This document shows, one piece after another, positions 1-10,761 of a stretch of 64,000 nucleotides of DNA; position 1 is the stretch's first letter; every line of letters begins with the position of its first letter. Source of the DNA: Utricularia gibba (lineage: Eukaryota > Streptophyta > Magnoliopsida > Lamiales > Lentibulariaceae); contig NEEC01000014.1 of assembly GCA_002189035.1 (NCBI GenBank), positions 1,676,501 to 1,740,500 of the forward strand, read 5' to 3'. The notes below the pieces were generated by a model. The model did not search any database and was not told the DNA's origin. It saw only the letters and a program-made list of their open reading frames with translations. Position numbers and translations under genes: made by a program.

Positions 1-541
1 AGGATTCGGCCTCGAGATACTTGCAGATCCTCTCCATAACCTCTCTGCCTTTGGAGCTGTTCTGTTGGAACCTGTCGGCACATGAGCGCTCTATCTTGCC
101 AGCCATTGATGCCAAGCTTGATAGAGGTTTTATCCTTATTCTCGTCTCCTGCCTACACAGCGTCCATCCTTCAGGATTATCGGGATGGGGGTCGTACCTC
201 ATCTTTTCTTCCACTTCAACGAACTTATCAAGACTGACATTTCGGGTGGTGAGTTCCATGCTGCGAGATTTAGCATCAACGGCAGTTGATTCCACACAAT
301 GGCACATATCCTGCCCAATTATTTTTCGGACAATCCATGGCCCTGGAACATGAATAGTTACACCCCTGGTTATGTACAATTTGCCGGAACTAGGCTCAAC
401 CTTGTGATTCAAAGTATCAACCTCAAGGATATGAGAAAGAATCTTTTTGTTTTCTGGATCTGTATACTTTCGCCATGATGCAGCAGTCACTCTTTCCCAT
501 GGGTGTTTGTATGTGTGTTCCTGGGAGTATGCCCTCACCAT
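1..541 (-). CDS. PRELI/MSF1-like lipid-transfer protein (3' end cut by window)
   Basis: One coding exon runs from the ATG at 541-539 to the window edge, giving about 180 residues. The plant PRELI/MSF1 proteins I know are about 180-185 residues, so only the last few are missing. The start reads MVRAYSQEHTYKHPWERV, the family's usual opening. Further in are HILEVDTLN, the HVPGPW core and a Lys/Glu-rich C-terminal helix. PRELI-domain proteins move phospholipids such as phosphatidic acid across the mitochondrial intermembrane space; that role is inferred here. An intron in the 5' leader is visible: acceptor TGCAG just before the ATG (intron end 543) and donor GG|GTGAGT at 1272. A first non-coding exon therefore lies above about 1273. 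The frame is intact. The family call is firm; the exact paralogue is not. Confidence 0.9.
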   Translation of the reverse strand, partial: MVRAYSQEHTYKHPWERVTAASWRKYTDPENKKILSHILEVDTLNHKVEPSSGKLYITRGVTIHVPGPWIVRKIIGQDMCHCVESTAVDAKSRSMELTTRNVSLDKFVEVEEKMRYDPHPDNPEGWTLCRQETRIRIKPLSSLASMAGKIERSCADRFQQNSSKGREVMERICKYLEAES

Positions 542-542
542 C

Positions 543-1272
543 CTGCATTTTGAGTTTCGAGCATTTAGATAAACGAACGCCAAGCAAGGAGACTATCATG
601 GAAGTGTAGAGACAAAAAGGTAGTTCTTTATGCAAAGCGAAGAATAGAGGGGACAAGAAAATGCAAAAAAAGCACGACTAATTATGACATAGAGAAGCTT
701 GGTGCCGTATCAGAATGGCATCTGCAGTGGTTTGCTTAAGCTCCCAAATATGTGTTTTTTTTTCTATCGTGATCACGAAATAGCCAAAAAAAAACAGATG
801 GTTCGTTTCTCCAACCATTACATAACACAGAAAAGGGGCATGAAGCTCGAGCAAGCCAGAATACAGCATAAAATAATTTAAATGCATTGGCTACTTAACA
901 CAAGCAAAAATGCACGCATCAGAGTTTCTGGACAAGAAAACAATATGGACCATGCTACATCAATATCATCGATTTTGCACGAGTAACTACAAACACATTC
1001 ATGCTAGCAATAACAAGTAAAAATGCAAGCCAAGAACCGCAAGAAGTTGTTTTGGATGATTCTTCTTAATACCTTTGCATAGAAGAAACTCTAGTAAAAT
1101 TTCAATCAAAAGCAAGAAACCAAGACAAAAAAGGATCCGTGTTGAGATGATGAAGGGGAAAACAAAACACATACAATTGTCAATACCCAAACATCAAGAA
1201 ATCAAGCTTATGAGCTCATCAGAACCAAAATCAAGCTTCGAAATCAAAAATCGAGGAGCGGAAGAAACTCAC
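543..1272 (-). other. 5'-UTR intron of the PRELI-like gene
   Basis: The donor (GTGAGT, minus strand, starting at 1272) and the acceptor (TGCAG ending at 543) flank a 730-base segment directly upstream of the start codon. Leader introns next to the ATG are common in plant housekeeping genes. No coding potential is seen inside it. Confidence 0.6.
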
Positions 1273-1390
1273 CCGTGCAAGCACAGAGGACTCGACAGCC
1301 AATCTGGCGAACCCTAAGTCCCGTCGTGGAGGACGGAGGGGAAAAACCACCGGCAAAGGGTTTTTAGGGCATTTCCGTCTTTTCCTTCCC

Positions 1391-3099
1391 CCCCAAAATG
1401 ACCAAAATGGGTTTCCCTGACAGTCGTCTTCTTGCCGTTGAAATTCAGTAGACATTACTAACCATTTCATTTCTTAAATCCCAACTACCAAATAAAACGA
1501 TTTCCCCCAATTTAAAAATAAATTCAAATCCCCCAAATTAAGTGGAGTGTCTGCATTTAAAACAACCATTGCAAATTTGCAAATTATGGAAGTTTCCCAT
1601 AAGAATACCATTATTATTTCTGTAATAATCTATTCCCTACCCAAACATGGAAAACATTTTTTAATTGCTTTTTTTAAGAAAAGGGGAGATGATTAATTGC
1701 CCATTTGAAGTAGGCAGATGAGGGAATTAAATGAGTGGTAGTGGGTGTGAAATCAGGGAGGTGTGACTACTTGTATTGTACCTATGGACCAGTCCAGTCC
1801 AGTGCATGTGACACTTGTTATTCTTCCTCCCCATTAAGCGCACCCAACACACACAAGATAAATGAACTATTGCATTATACACCTGACCCTCCACCCCAAC
1901 TTATTCACCTCTACCCTACTCCCCCACCACCCTACCAGCAACACAACCCTCCATCTTAGCCCTAAAAATTATGAGATGATTTACAAATCCAACTATCTTG
2001 TGCATAAGGCAATTCTATATCAATTTCTTGTGTTAGGGTGTGAGAGATGCATTAGGAATGCCCAATTTGTAAATGACCTAGAATTAAAAAGTTTGAGAAG
2101 CGAATTGGAGGAGGACTTGCCTGTAACTGTGCGCGATTGTATACTGAGGTGCTTCCCGCCGGCCGATTGTTGGAACGACGAGCGCCGGTCGGGTATCGAT
2201 TCGGAAAAATGATGGATGGACCGAAGGCCTCTTCTTTCGGTCGAATTCTCACCGTTAGGTTGAGCCTGGTTTGATAACGAACGATGTGAGAGGAAAGAAG
2301 ACGGTCGACCGTGGCGGGATCGGGCGGAGGGGTAATTGAAGTCCGATCGATCAAAATGCTATCGGGGATGTTGAAGGTGAAATATGGATCGAAGGTAAGA
2401 ATCTAAATTCGTCTTTCAAAAAATGAATTTAATTAATATCAATTATTTTCTTAAATAATTTTTATATTATTTAATTGTTGGTTTACAAGAACAATTTTTT
2501 AATAAACATGGTTATTAAATAGAATTCTTGAAAATTAATAAACATAAACGAATTTATATTTATATTATAGGATGCACACATTAGTCAAATTAGCGAAAGT
2601 CGACTACTGTGCATGTGGGTTGTGAGGACGATGGCTTCTGACCCTAGTATGATTTATTTTCGAATTAGGTACAATTATAATTTCCTTGAAATTCGAACGG
2701 AAGCCCCTACAGGGTCGGGTCGAGTTCGGATCCACGATGCCGGATCCTTTTCTCTGTGTTCACAGGGGATGATGATAGAGGAAGAAAGGACCCCTTGAAG
2801 GAGAGCTGCTCCGGCGCCTGGGAGATTCAGGAATAGTGAGAAGTGTGTGGATGGATGGATGCATGGGATGATGCAGTGTGTTCAAGCCGTCACGGTGCAA
2901 TCAGCGGCTTGGCTGGAGAGACGATCAGATCAAACAATAATGGTGCTCTGCTGGAAGAATTTAATGCATCAAATTTCAAACCCCGACATTTATTTATTTC
3001 TCTCCCAGCAACTCCCCTTCCCTTCTCTGCGTTTTGACCTTGCAGTCAGTTCTCTCCCCTTCAGCCACAAGAACATTTTGCGAATGTGATAACAGAAGT
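1391..3099. other. intergenic, includes a GC-rich patch of unknown origin
   Basis: This lies between the PRELI-like gene and the ATL gene, whose 5' ends face each other. It is mostly AT-rich. About 2100-2350 and 2690-2760 are GC-rich and CpG-rich and differ from their surroundings. Short open frames there show no protein family I recognise. They could be remnants of an inserted repeat. Confidence 0.4.
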
Positions 3100-4499
3100 A
3101 TGAGGGGGGTGCGCATTGAAATCAAAGATGCAGCACTTGTTTCTCCTTCTAACCAGAGTCAGTTCTTGATTTTTTTGCCACCTCCGCCTCCATCTGAGCC
3201 CTATGAGTTCAGACTGAACAGCAGAGTGAGTCCAAGTGTACTCCTAATCATCGTGATTCTTGCCGTTATCTTCTTCATTTCTGGGCTTGTTCATCTCCTG
3301 GTTCGCCTCTTGCTAAGGCCACCGAACCGGGAGCCTGATGATGGGGACAATGTAACTGCTCTCCAAGGGCAGCTGCAGCAGCTCTTTCATTTGCATGATT
3401 CTGGTGTTGATCAGTCTTTCATTGATGCTCTCCCTGTTTTCAATTACAAATCCATCATAGGGTTGAAAGACCCTTTTGATTGCGCTGTCTGTTTGTGTGA
3501 ATTTGAGGCTGACAACAAGCTTAGGCTTCTCCCCAAATGCAGCCACGCCTTTCATATGGACTGCATTGACACTTGGCTCTTGTCGCACTCCACTTGCCCT
3601 CTCTGTAGAGCAAGCTTGCTCCCTGATTTCTCACAAAGCACCAATTTTTCTCCTGTTGTTCTTCTTCTTGAGTCTGGGCCTAATGGAGAGAGCTCTCGGG
3701 AGATGGTTTCAGACAGGGAGCAGGAAATCGCAAGGACCAATTCAAATGCAAGAGTGAGCTCTCGTTTGTGCTCTCGTCCGGAGAGTTTCAGATCTATTGA
3801 AGTTCCGGCGAAAATTGGGGAGACACATGGGGAGATTCTGAGCTCCGGCGAGAAAGTTCTGCAGGTGAAACTAGGGAAATTCAAAACTGTCGACGGAGGA
3901 AGAGGAGAATGCAGTAACGACAACACTTCTCCCGACGCAAGAAGATGTTTTTCCATGGGGTCTTTCGCTTATGTAATGGATGAAAATTCTTCTCTTCAAG
4001 TTCCGATTCGAACTCCCCCGCCCAACAAGCTGCAACCCAGTACCAGCAAAAAGCCTTACCTGCCGCTGACCCCGCGCCACCGCCACGTCCTGTCGGAATG
4101 CGGCGGCGCGGAACTCAGCGTTATCGACGGATTCAAGATCCTCGAGTTCCCCAGCAGCAAACCCGTCAGCAAGGAAAGCTTCTCCTTTTCAAAGATATGG
4201 GTACGGGGAAGAAAGACGCCGCGTCGGATCCTTGTCGACGAGCGGTATCCCTCCGTTTCCCGGAGCAGATAAATCCAGGTTCCGGCGACGAGGTCAAGGA
4301 GAAGAACAACAGGAGAACAACTTCGGAGATCCATATGAGTAGATGGGCAAGTGACTCAAGACACCAAGAAGAAACCCAGAGCAATTTCAGTTCAGATTAT
4401 CATCAACCAAACCCCCCATCTCTTGCCAGAAGAACTCTTCAGTGGCTCATGGACCGGAGACCGACCAGAAACGTCCGCCCCTTTTCCGGCAACCCGTAG
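3100..4499 (+). CDS. ATL46/47-type RING-H2 E3 ubiquitin ligase, frameshifted near the C-terminus
   Basis: This is an intronless gene, as is usual for ATLs. The ATG at 3100 was chosen; an in-frame upstream extension to 3034 lacks family similarity. A Pro-rich stretch (LPPPPPSEPYEF) precedes one membrane segment at about residues 46-70. Next comes the GLD-like region (GVDQSFIDALPVF) and a RING-H2 finger from C128 to about C169 (CAVCLCEF ... CSHAFHMDC ... CPLC) that recruits E2 enzymes. The undisturbed frame stops at 4272 after 390 residues. The conserved ATL46/47 tail (AVSLRFPEQ, SEIHMSRWAS, SLARRTLQWLM) is in the -1 frame up to 4499. One extra G in the GGGG run at 4205-4208 would join SKIWVRGK to that tail. 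The lesion is either an assembly error or a genuine C-terminal truncation. Confidence 0.88.
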
Positions 4500-5698
4500 T
4501 CGCACCCCTTCTCCCCCCATGTATTGCATTTGATTCCTTGGACAAACTACAATAACATATTGCCGGGTGATCATGAACGCAGCTACCGATCAGTGCAGGC
4601 AGCCCAACACAACACAATCCCATCCTCAAGACGCCCCTCCTTTTACCCATCAACCTGGCACAGGCATTTTGGTATAGGTTTTCAATCTGGTTCCGGTTTT
4701 TTTTACCCGTTTAACGTGAAAGGGGATCCATAAGCAGAGGAAGATGCAGGGGGCGGGGCAGGTGAGATTGAGTGAAAGCAGCTCCCACCCAGTACTGTAC
4801 TGTCCCGGGGCATTTAAGACCATTGAGGCTACTGTTCATAAAGCAACCTATTTTTAGTCAATTATTAAAATAAATGGAAAAAAGTATTATTATTTACGAA
4901 AAATACATCCAACAACTCCTTGATCAACTGCCACCCAACATGTAATAACAAGTTGCCCACCCCATTCAACAATTTTTAAAGCTCTTCCCTTCAATTTAAA
5001 TTACTCCAATACATATACTAGTCAATTAAATAACTATTTATATGTAAATTATTGAAAAATCGAATTAAAAATTATGTATTAAATCCAATTTAATGTTAAT
5101 ACATGGTTAAAATGGGCCTCTATATATTTAAACATAATTAATATTATTCAAACCAATATAAAAGAAATTTAAATATATGAATAAATCGAAAAATAGAAAT
5201 CATTGGGCAATAAATGGGCCTCCATCCGTGTGGGCTGGGCTTGATAAATATAAAGGGACCTCTATAGGATCAATATTCATTTTTTTTAAATTAATTGATG
5301 ACTTTTTATTATTCTTTTTTTAATTATATTAATGTAACGACATTATTTGATGTAATATTTGTTCAATTAGAAATTATGAGCTCCACACGACAGGATAGAA
5401 ACAACGGCAATATAGCATGTGCTGCAGTTTGATACACGTGACGTAATTTGACTGGGCCATGCTCATTATTATACTAATATATGATACATATAAGTATTTT
5501 ATTTATTTATCGAAATAATTTCAATAGAATGTAGCATTGAAGTTGCAGTGTGGGTTGCATGGATCTCTTTATCTCTGGTTTTGTATGATGGGAATTTGCG
5601 TTTCATTCATATGGAATGGGGAAGTCTCTTTGCGTGAAAAAGGGCAAGCCTTTGTAACACCAATTTACAACATGAATCCTGATGTGCAGCAAGATTTG
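4500..5698. other. intergenic, convergent 3' ends, AT-rich
   Basis: This lies between the 3' end of the ATL gene and the 3' end of the MYB36-like gene. The sequence from 4830 to 5550 is very AT-rich. It has a G-box-like CACGTGACGT at about 5436. No gene or clear repeat was recognised. Confidence 0.5.
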
Positions 5699-7062
5699 CT
5701 ACTGCAGATGGTCGTATCCCATGATGTGATCTTGATACACTTGGTCTGAGTGATGATGTGCCGTGTTCGGAGACTCCCAGGATGAGTTGAAAGATGAGGA
5801 ACTGGCTTCCAGTTGGGCTGACAGGCATCCCATGTTGTCTTGCGATCCACTGAGACACCCCTTTTCAGCTGTCTGAATCTTCTCTTCTGTGCAAAAGCCA
5901 TACGGTGTGTAGTTGAGTAGAAGATCTTCAAGTTCATTCTCAGTGAACCCTGCTGCATTCAACTCATCGTGCTGCTTCACAGCTGCTGCAGGGTGACAAT
6001 AGGGGTTGGTGAAGAAGGAGAAAGGTGAACTGTTGCTGAAGGTTTGAAGCCTCGTCTGAAGCTGAAGCCTTTCCATGGTCGAGCTGCTCATGTTCTGCAA
6101 ACCGTGGCTGTTGCTTTCTTCGGCTGCGTCCCGATTCACGCCCAGTCGCCTTCGTCTGCCCAGCAATTTTTTTTTCAGCCTCGTGTTCCAGTAGTTCTTG
6201 ATGTCATTGTCCGTCCTTCCAGGGAGCTGAGCTGCAATTATGGACCACCTACACAATACATTCAGATCACTAATCATCAAACACCATGCAAAACGCCTCC
6301 TGCATTTCTAAGTAGAGAAAAACTGAGAATACACAATCTGATGAGTTTATGTTCGATTCTCGTTTTGAAAATCTGTATACATTAACTGGCAGATTAACCA
6401 CAAGAATGGATTCATTGGTTTGTGGTTCAGTTCGATTTTAGGTTACAAAAGTTTCCAGTGAAAATCAAGTAACATTAACCTAATGGTTAACACACCTACT
6501 CCCTTGAAGGTTTTTTGTCATGGAAAATGGGGAGAAGAGTAACTTAGACTGGGAAGGGAAGTACCAATTCTCATACTTTGGATTAGGAAAAGAATCACTT
6601 GTTTGCAATCCAACTCATAAAATTTTCATATCAGCATCCAACCAGGCAGCAGGAAAAAAAAAAGATTCTTCATTGACTGTCAGTGTGTGCTATGAGTAGG
6701 TATTTAAGATGAAGACCTGCTTCCAATACTCATGTACAAGCTAGAGATGATGCTGTCTTCTTCTTCAGTAAATCCACCGTGCTTGATATCAGGTCTCAAG
6801 TAGTTAAGCCATCTAAGCCTGCAGCTTTTCCCACATCTCTTCAGCCCTTCAAACAAAAAAAGAGAGAAAAAAACTTTCAGAAAAAACTTGAAACACAAAG
6901 GAAATAAAACACATTGTTAGATATACCGATTTTGGCCGGCAGTGCGATCCAGTTGCCACCGGTTCCGTACTTATCGATGTAGTTCTTGAGCAGAGCATCC
7001 TCTTCAGGAGACCATGGCCCTTTCTTGACTCTCGCCTTGTCACAGCAAGGAGCTCTCCCCAT
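5699..7062 (-). CDS. MYB36: R2R3-MYB transcription factor, subgroup 14 (MYB36-like)
   Basis: There are three exons, 7062-6927, 6846-6717 and 6248-5699, with clean GT-AG joints, giving 271 residues. The start [17 protein letters not shown] is followed by R2 (about 14-64) and R3 (67-116), with [25 protein letters not shown] and the basic end [11 protein letters not shown]. The motif TMERLQLQ after the domain matches MYB36 relatives. Subgroup 14 includes the RAX genes and MYB36, MYB68, MYB84 and MYB87. MYB36 drives Casparian-strip genes in the root endodermis. The assignment to MYB36 rather than a close paralogue leans on the neighbouring ZFP2 and GPP2, which I recall as nearby on Arabidopsis chromosome 5. 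The protein is shorter than Arabidopsis MYB36 (about 333 residues); the loss is in the variable C-terminal half. Confidence 0.9.
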
Positions 7063-7173
7063 CCTCTGGCTTTGCTTCTTTGCCTGGTTCTTTCTTGCAA
7101 AAAAACACTTGGATGGAATAGATCAGGTGTTTTGTTTTTGCTGGGAATGCTGTGCAGCAAGAGAAGACCGGGC

Positions 7174-7179
7174 TTTATA
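7174..7179 (-). promoter_or_regulatory. TATA box of the MYB36-like gene
   Basis: The sequence CTATAAAG reads on the minus strand, 112 bases upstream of the start codon at 7062. That spacing suits transcription starting near 7145 with a leader of about 80 bases. Confidence 0.55.
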
Positions 7180-9709
7180 GGTCAGAGCGTGATGATGATG
7201 TGATACCAAAGGGGGCCGCCTAAAAAAAGTCTTACTGGAAACATCATCTTTTCAAGAATTTCTGCGCACTCTCAAAACTCAGCCACCATCATCACGGAAA
7301 TTAAGTAGTTATGGAATAAAGGATCTATAGTAGCTGAATAGAAGTTTCGGGAGATCAATACTAATGCTAAAATCTATGTAACTTTATAGTAGCTCCATTC
7401 ACCTGCAAATTTTTGTTATCCAGGGAATGAGCTCGGCCCAATCTGGGGTGAAAACACACGCCGCCGTGTCTGCTCCGTGATCTCCAAGCACACACGCCCT
7501 TGATCAAATCGGCTGGATCGACTCGAGAGTTCACGGTATTTTACAATTCACACCAGTGGTTTGCAACTTAGGGTTTAGAATCTGATTGGTTGGGTAGCAG
7601 CTACCACATGAGTTGTCACAGGTAAAGGTCAAGCATTTGTTGTGCAAGGTACTGACTACTGAGTGAGAGAGAGAGTGAGAGGGACACGGTAGATACAGGC
7701 GGAGAAATGGGGCCGGAGGCGCACTGAGTGATGAACATTACAAGGAGAAAACCCTCAAAAAAGAATTGCAATAAAAGAAAAAGGAGAGGCAGGGAATAAT
7801 CAATCGTCAAGCAAATGCCGTGTTTGTGGTAATAATAGTGGCCGGAGTTTTCTGCTTGTCTGTCTCTCGACTTCGGAATCTCTCTACTCACTTTCCAGCC
7901 TTCATGCATCGCTTACAAGACCCATCTCTTGTATCAGGACCCATGAGCCCTCGTCTGGTTAGAAAATAGTACAGGATCAACGGAGACACCTTGGGCAAAT
8001 CCCTGATCAACTGTCGGCGGGGAAGAGCGAAGCCGAGACAGGGAGTGCATCATCTATCCTTGTCGACATGACCCCTCTCAGAGCATTACATATGGCGATA
8101 GTAGTTTAAGGCCTGCTTTCTTGATCATTTTTGAATTGAGTAGTCCAGACTGTAAACAATATTCAAGAATCGCTGTAGAACCTGAGTTCCAAAAATACAA
8201 GAATTGAATTCTGGCACTTAGGATTAGGGTGACCTTCAACTTCTAGGGGCGATTATTCATGGCTTGAAGCTGCAACTTTCAGAGGCTGTGGATGTTCACA
8301 CAGCGAGACTTTTCAAAGATCTGAGCTCGAACTACACAAAAAAATGACACACTTTTCATTTTGATCATTCTAAAATCAAACCCTGATCTTTCTCTCTTCA
8401 TTTCTCTTCATTGGTATGATGAGAGTACGGGGTACGTGGACAGTGAAATCACATGAGGTTTGGTAGACGTGAAGGGAATGTCGGGAGGAGACACCTGTGG
8501 CAAGGACGAGGCAATGAGTGCCCCAGATCAGGATATGCATTGAGATCAATGGAATGGAATGGAATGCACACCGTTCTTTCTTGTTTTCCTCTTTTCGTAC
8601 TCCATTCCTCACCCCCCACTGCTATTTCGACTCATTACTTGGAATTTGGGACACACATTTTTGCCCTTTTCGGCTTCCCCTTTCGACTCAACTACTGCCT
8701 TTTCCAGATGCATCACTCATTCATTCATTCTTTCCCTCTGCTTTGTCTCTTCCATAACCATTCCCTTCATCTCCCACGAGGCACACCCGCATTCACCAAC
8801 ACGACGTCGTTTCTTTTTAGTGTTTTTTTTTAATCATAGAACTGGTGGATCCCAGAGACCAAATGACAACACTCAAAAATTACAATATATACGTATTATT
8901 TAAATTATAAATTTGGATTAATTTGATATCACTAAAATTTTAATACAAGATAAAAATAATCCTACCTAGAATATTATGATCAAAATTAGTTCATAACAAT
9001 TAAGATTTTTAAACCTTTGATCTGAGTTTGAAGAACTTCTGGATGCTTTGTAAATGATGGGAAGAATGATTCAAATCTACCACGAACAAACTATCATACT
9101 TTGATAATAAACCGGTTTCTAATAATCGAGATCTTGAAACTTTAGATTGATCAATATAGATCTAAATCTTTATACCTCTAATCTTTATTCCAATACAATC
9201 ATTTCTTTCAATGTCATGTACACTCCCATGTAATATTTGTTATAAAAAACCTAGTTTTCTTAGATTCAAATGGCCGTTGAATTCAAGAATCCGATAGTTC
9301 AGGTTTACATTATCAAATAATTGTTAACGTACATTTTGATCTTATAAACCACCTCAAAGCTTATGTTATGATATGTTTTTTTTTTATTTCATGATAACAG
9401 CAATCCACATATGCAGAGGCATTAAGCACGTTTTTTTTTAGTTGTAACATTTCTAACACAGAGGAATCATCATGTGCATGCACTTCAAATGTTTCTGGAC
9501 ACAGGAGCATTGATGCGAGAATGATGTTCTTTAAGAAAAGCAGAAACGAGGGAGAGGGACGACTAAGCATATCAGTGATCACAAACGCATTTCTCAGCAA
9601 ACGGTGTACCATCAAATCCAGGGCTGTGTATCAGTTTATTTAGACGAACAGTTCTTCACATCTGATGACATGAATAATCCAATGCGAAACCTCGAATTTC
9701 CACCATGGA
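7180..9709. other. intergenic region upstream of MYB36, no gene recognised
   Basis: About 2.5 kb. It contains GA-rich and TC-rich stretches (about 7660-7690), an (ATTC)n stretch near 8710 and AT-rich DNA from 8850 to 9420. Short open frames show no known domain. It probably holds the upstream regulatory sequence of MYB36 and the downstream region of ZFP2. Confidence 0.45.
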
Positions 9710-10119
9710 TCAAAGCCTCAGGGACAAGTCGAGCTGGCTCAACTCCTCTTGGCGATGAGCAACACCCTCGTTCGTGTCTCGGGTCGATCCAGCCCCAGTC
9801 TCTCGGTTCCAGGGATTCACCGGCAGGGGAGAGGCATCCCTGGAAGCTGGTGCCCGGTGCCGGAATCAACCCCAAGCTCCCTGCTTTTCTTGGCGAGAGT
9901 TCTCTCCAGTTTGTGGGCGTTTTGGTGTCCCCCAAGAGCTTGTGAGCTGTAAAACTTTCTTCTGCAGTAGTTACAAGAGAAAACCCTCTGCTCGACGGGG
10001 CTGGACGGAGGCGAAACGGTCGGCAACACCATCGTCGAAGGGTCGTGGCATAGATCGAGGTTCAGAGGGCGGCGTGGAGATAGAATGAGTTTAGGCGATG
10101 TTCTCCCATCGCAGTTCAT
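9710..10119 (-). CDS. ZFP2: C2H2 zinc-finger protein ZFP2, interrupted by a one-base loss
   Basis: This is an intronless small regulator with one QALGGH finger, [20 protein letters not shown], then [17 protein letters not shown]. The last segment is diagnostic of ZFP2 rather than ZFP1, 3 or 4. The start at 10119 gives a PLNLDL segment before the finger. The direct frame stops at 9817 after 100 residues. In the -1 frame the coding sequence continues to TGA at 9712-9710 and ends [13 protein letters not shown], the EAR repression motif that also ends Arabidopsis ZFP2. One more base in the GGGG run at 9826-9829 (CCCC on the coding strand) would give a product of about 136 residues. ZFP2 is a nuclear repressor linked to floral organ abscission in Arabidopsis. 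Without the tail the EAR motif would be lost. Confidence 0.88.
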
Positions 10120-10192
10120 GTCTAGGACAAGACGAATGTTGAAGCCCTTTGCAAAAGCTCAAGACAGATGAGTTTGTGATACAGCTAGGAAT

Positions 10193-10206
10193 GCTTATAT
10201 ATATAG
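10193..10206 (-). promoter_or_regulatory. TATA box of ZFP2
   Basis: The sequence GCTATATATATAAGC lies about 75-85 bases upstream of the ZFP2 start codon at 10119. It fits a short leader of about 45 bases. Confidence 0.5.
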
Positions 10207-10259
10207 CAACTGATACTTAAAGCTCCAAGTAAGAAAGCTTTGAAGTATCTCTTCCCATG

Positions 10260-10277
10260 AAGTGTATGCATACACTT
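10260..10277. repeat. 18-bp perfect palindrome upstream of ZFP2
   Basis: AAGTGTATGCATACACTT reads the same on both strands, with the central TGCA at 10267-10270. It lies about 140 bases upstream of the ZFP2 start codon. It could be a binding site for a dimeric factor, or chance. Confidence 0.6.
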
Positions 10278-10525
10278 GAAACTAAACTTGAGGGGCACCA
10301 ACAAAAGCATCAAGTTGAACCAAAAGGGATCGCATCGAAACGACGTTTACCTAGCGTTTTGCTTCACATCAACGTTCATCTTTTAGCATGTCATGTGCCG
10401 ATTTTTTTTCTTTGTGATGGATGACATGAACCCCTTTGTGAGGTGCATGATGAAGATAAGAGGGCATGATGAAGGGGACAAAAAGTACTGCCTCCCCCTC
10501 CCAGACACCACACCATCATCCAAGT

Positions 10526-10761
10526 TGTTCTAATACTAAGATTGATTAGTATTAGAACAAGTAATTTCATATTGATATTTAAAAATAAAATAATCAAGTA
10601 TATAAGAAATTATAGATTACTATCAATAAATTAGATCTTATTTGATTTATTTTTTAGTATTAGAATAAGTAATTTCATATTGATATTTAAAAATAAAATA
10701 ATCAAATATATAAAAAATTATAAATTAATATTAATAAATTAGATCTTATTTGATTTATGTT
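10526..10761. repeat. AT-rich 108-bp tandem duplication preceded by a 15-bp inverted repeat
   Basis: Two copies lie head to tail, at about 10546-10653 and 10654-10761. Each begins TTAGTATTAGAA and ends TTAGATCTTATTTGATTTAT; they differ by scattered substitutions. The start of copy 1 also pairs with TTGTTCTAATACTAA at about 10526-10540, making a 15-bp inverted repeat around a 6-base loop. A related degenerate copy starts near 11644. The origin is probably a decayed mobile element. Confidence 0.7.

Noticed and set aside
2052-2354. Open frames in the GC-rich patch
   Set aside because: Both strands are open because of composition. Neither product shows a recognisable family or a splice context.
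10315-10345. miR393-like string (AAAGGGATCGCAT) upstream of ZFP2
   Set aside because: It needs a one-base gap to match miR393, and no complementary arm exists within 150 bases on either side. No precursor hairpin can form.
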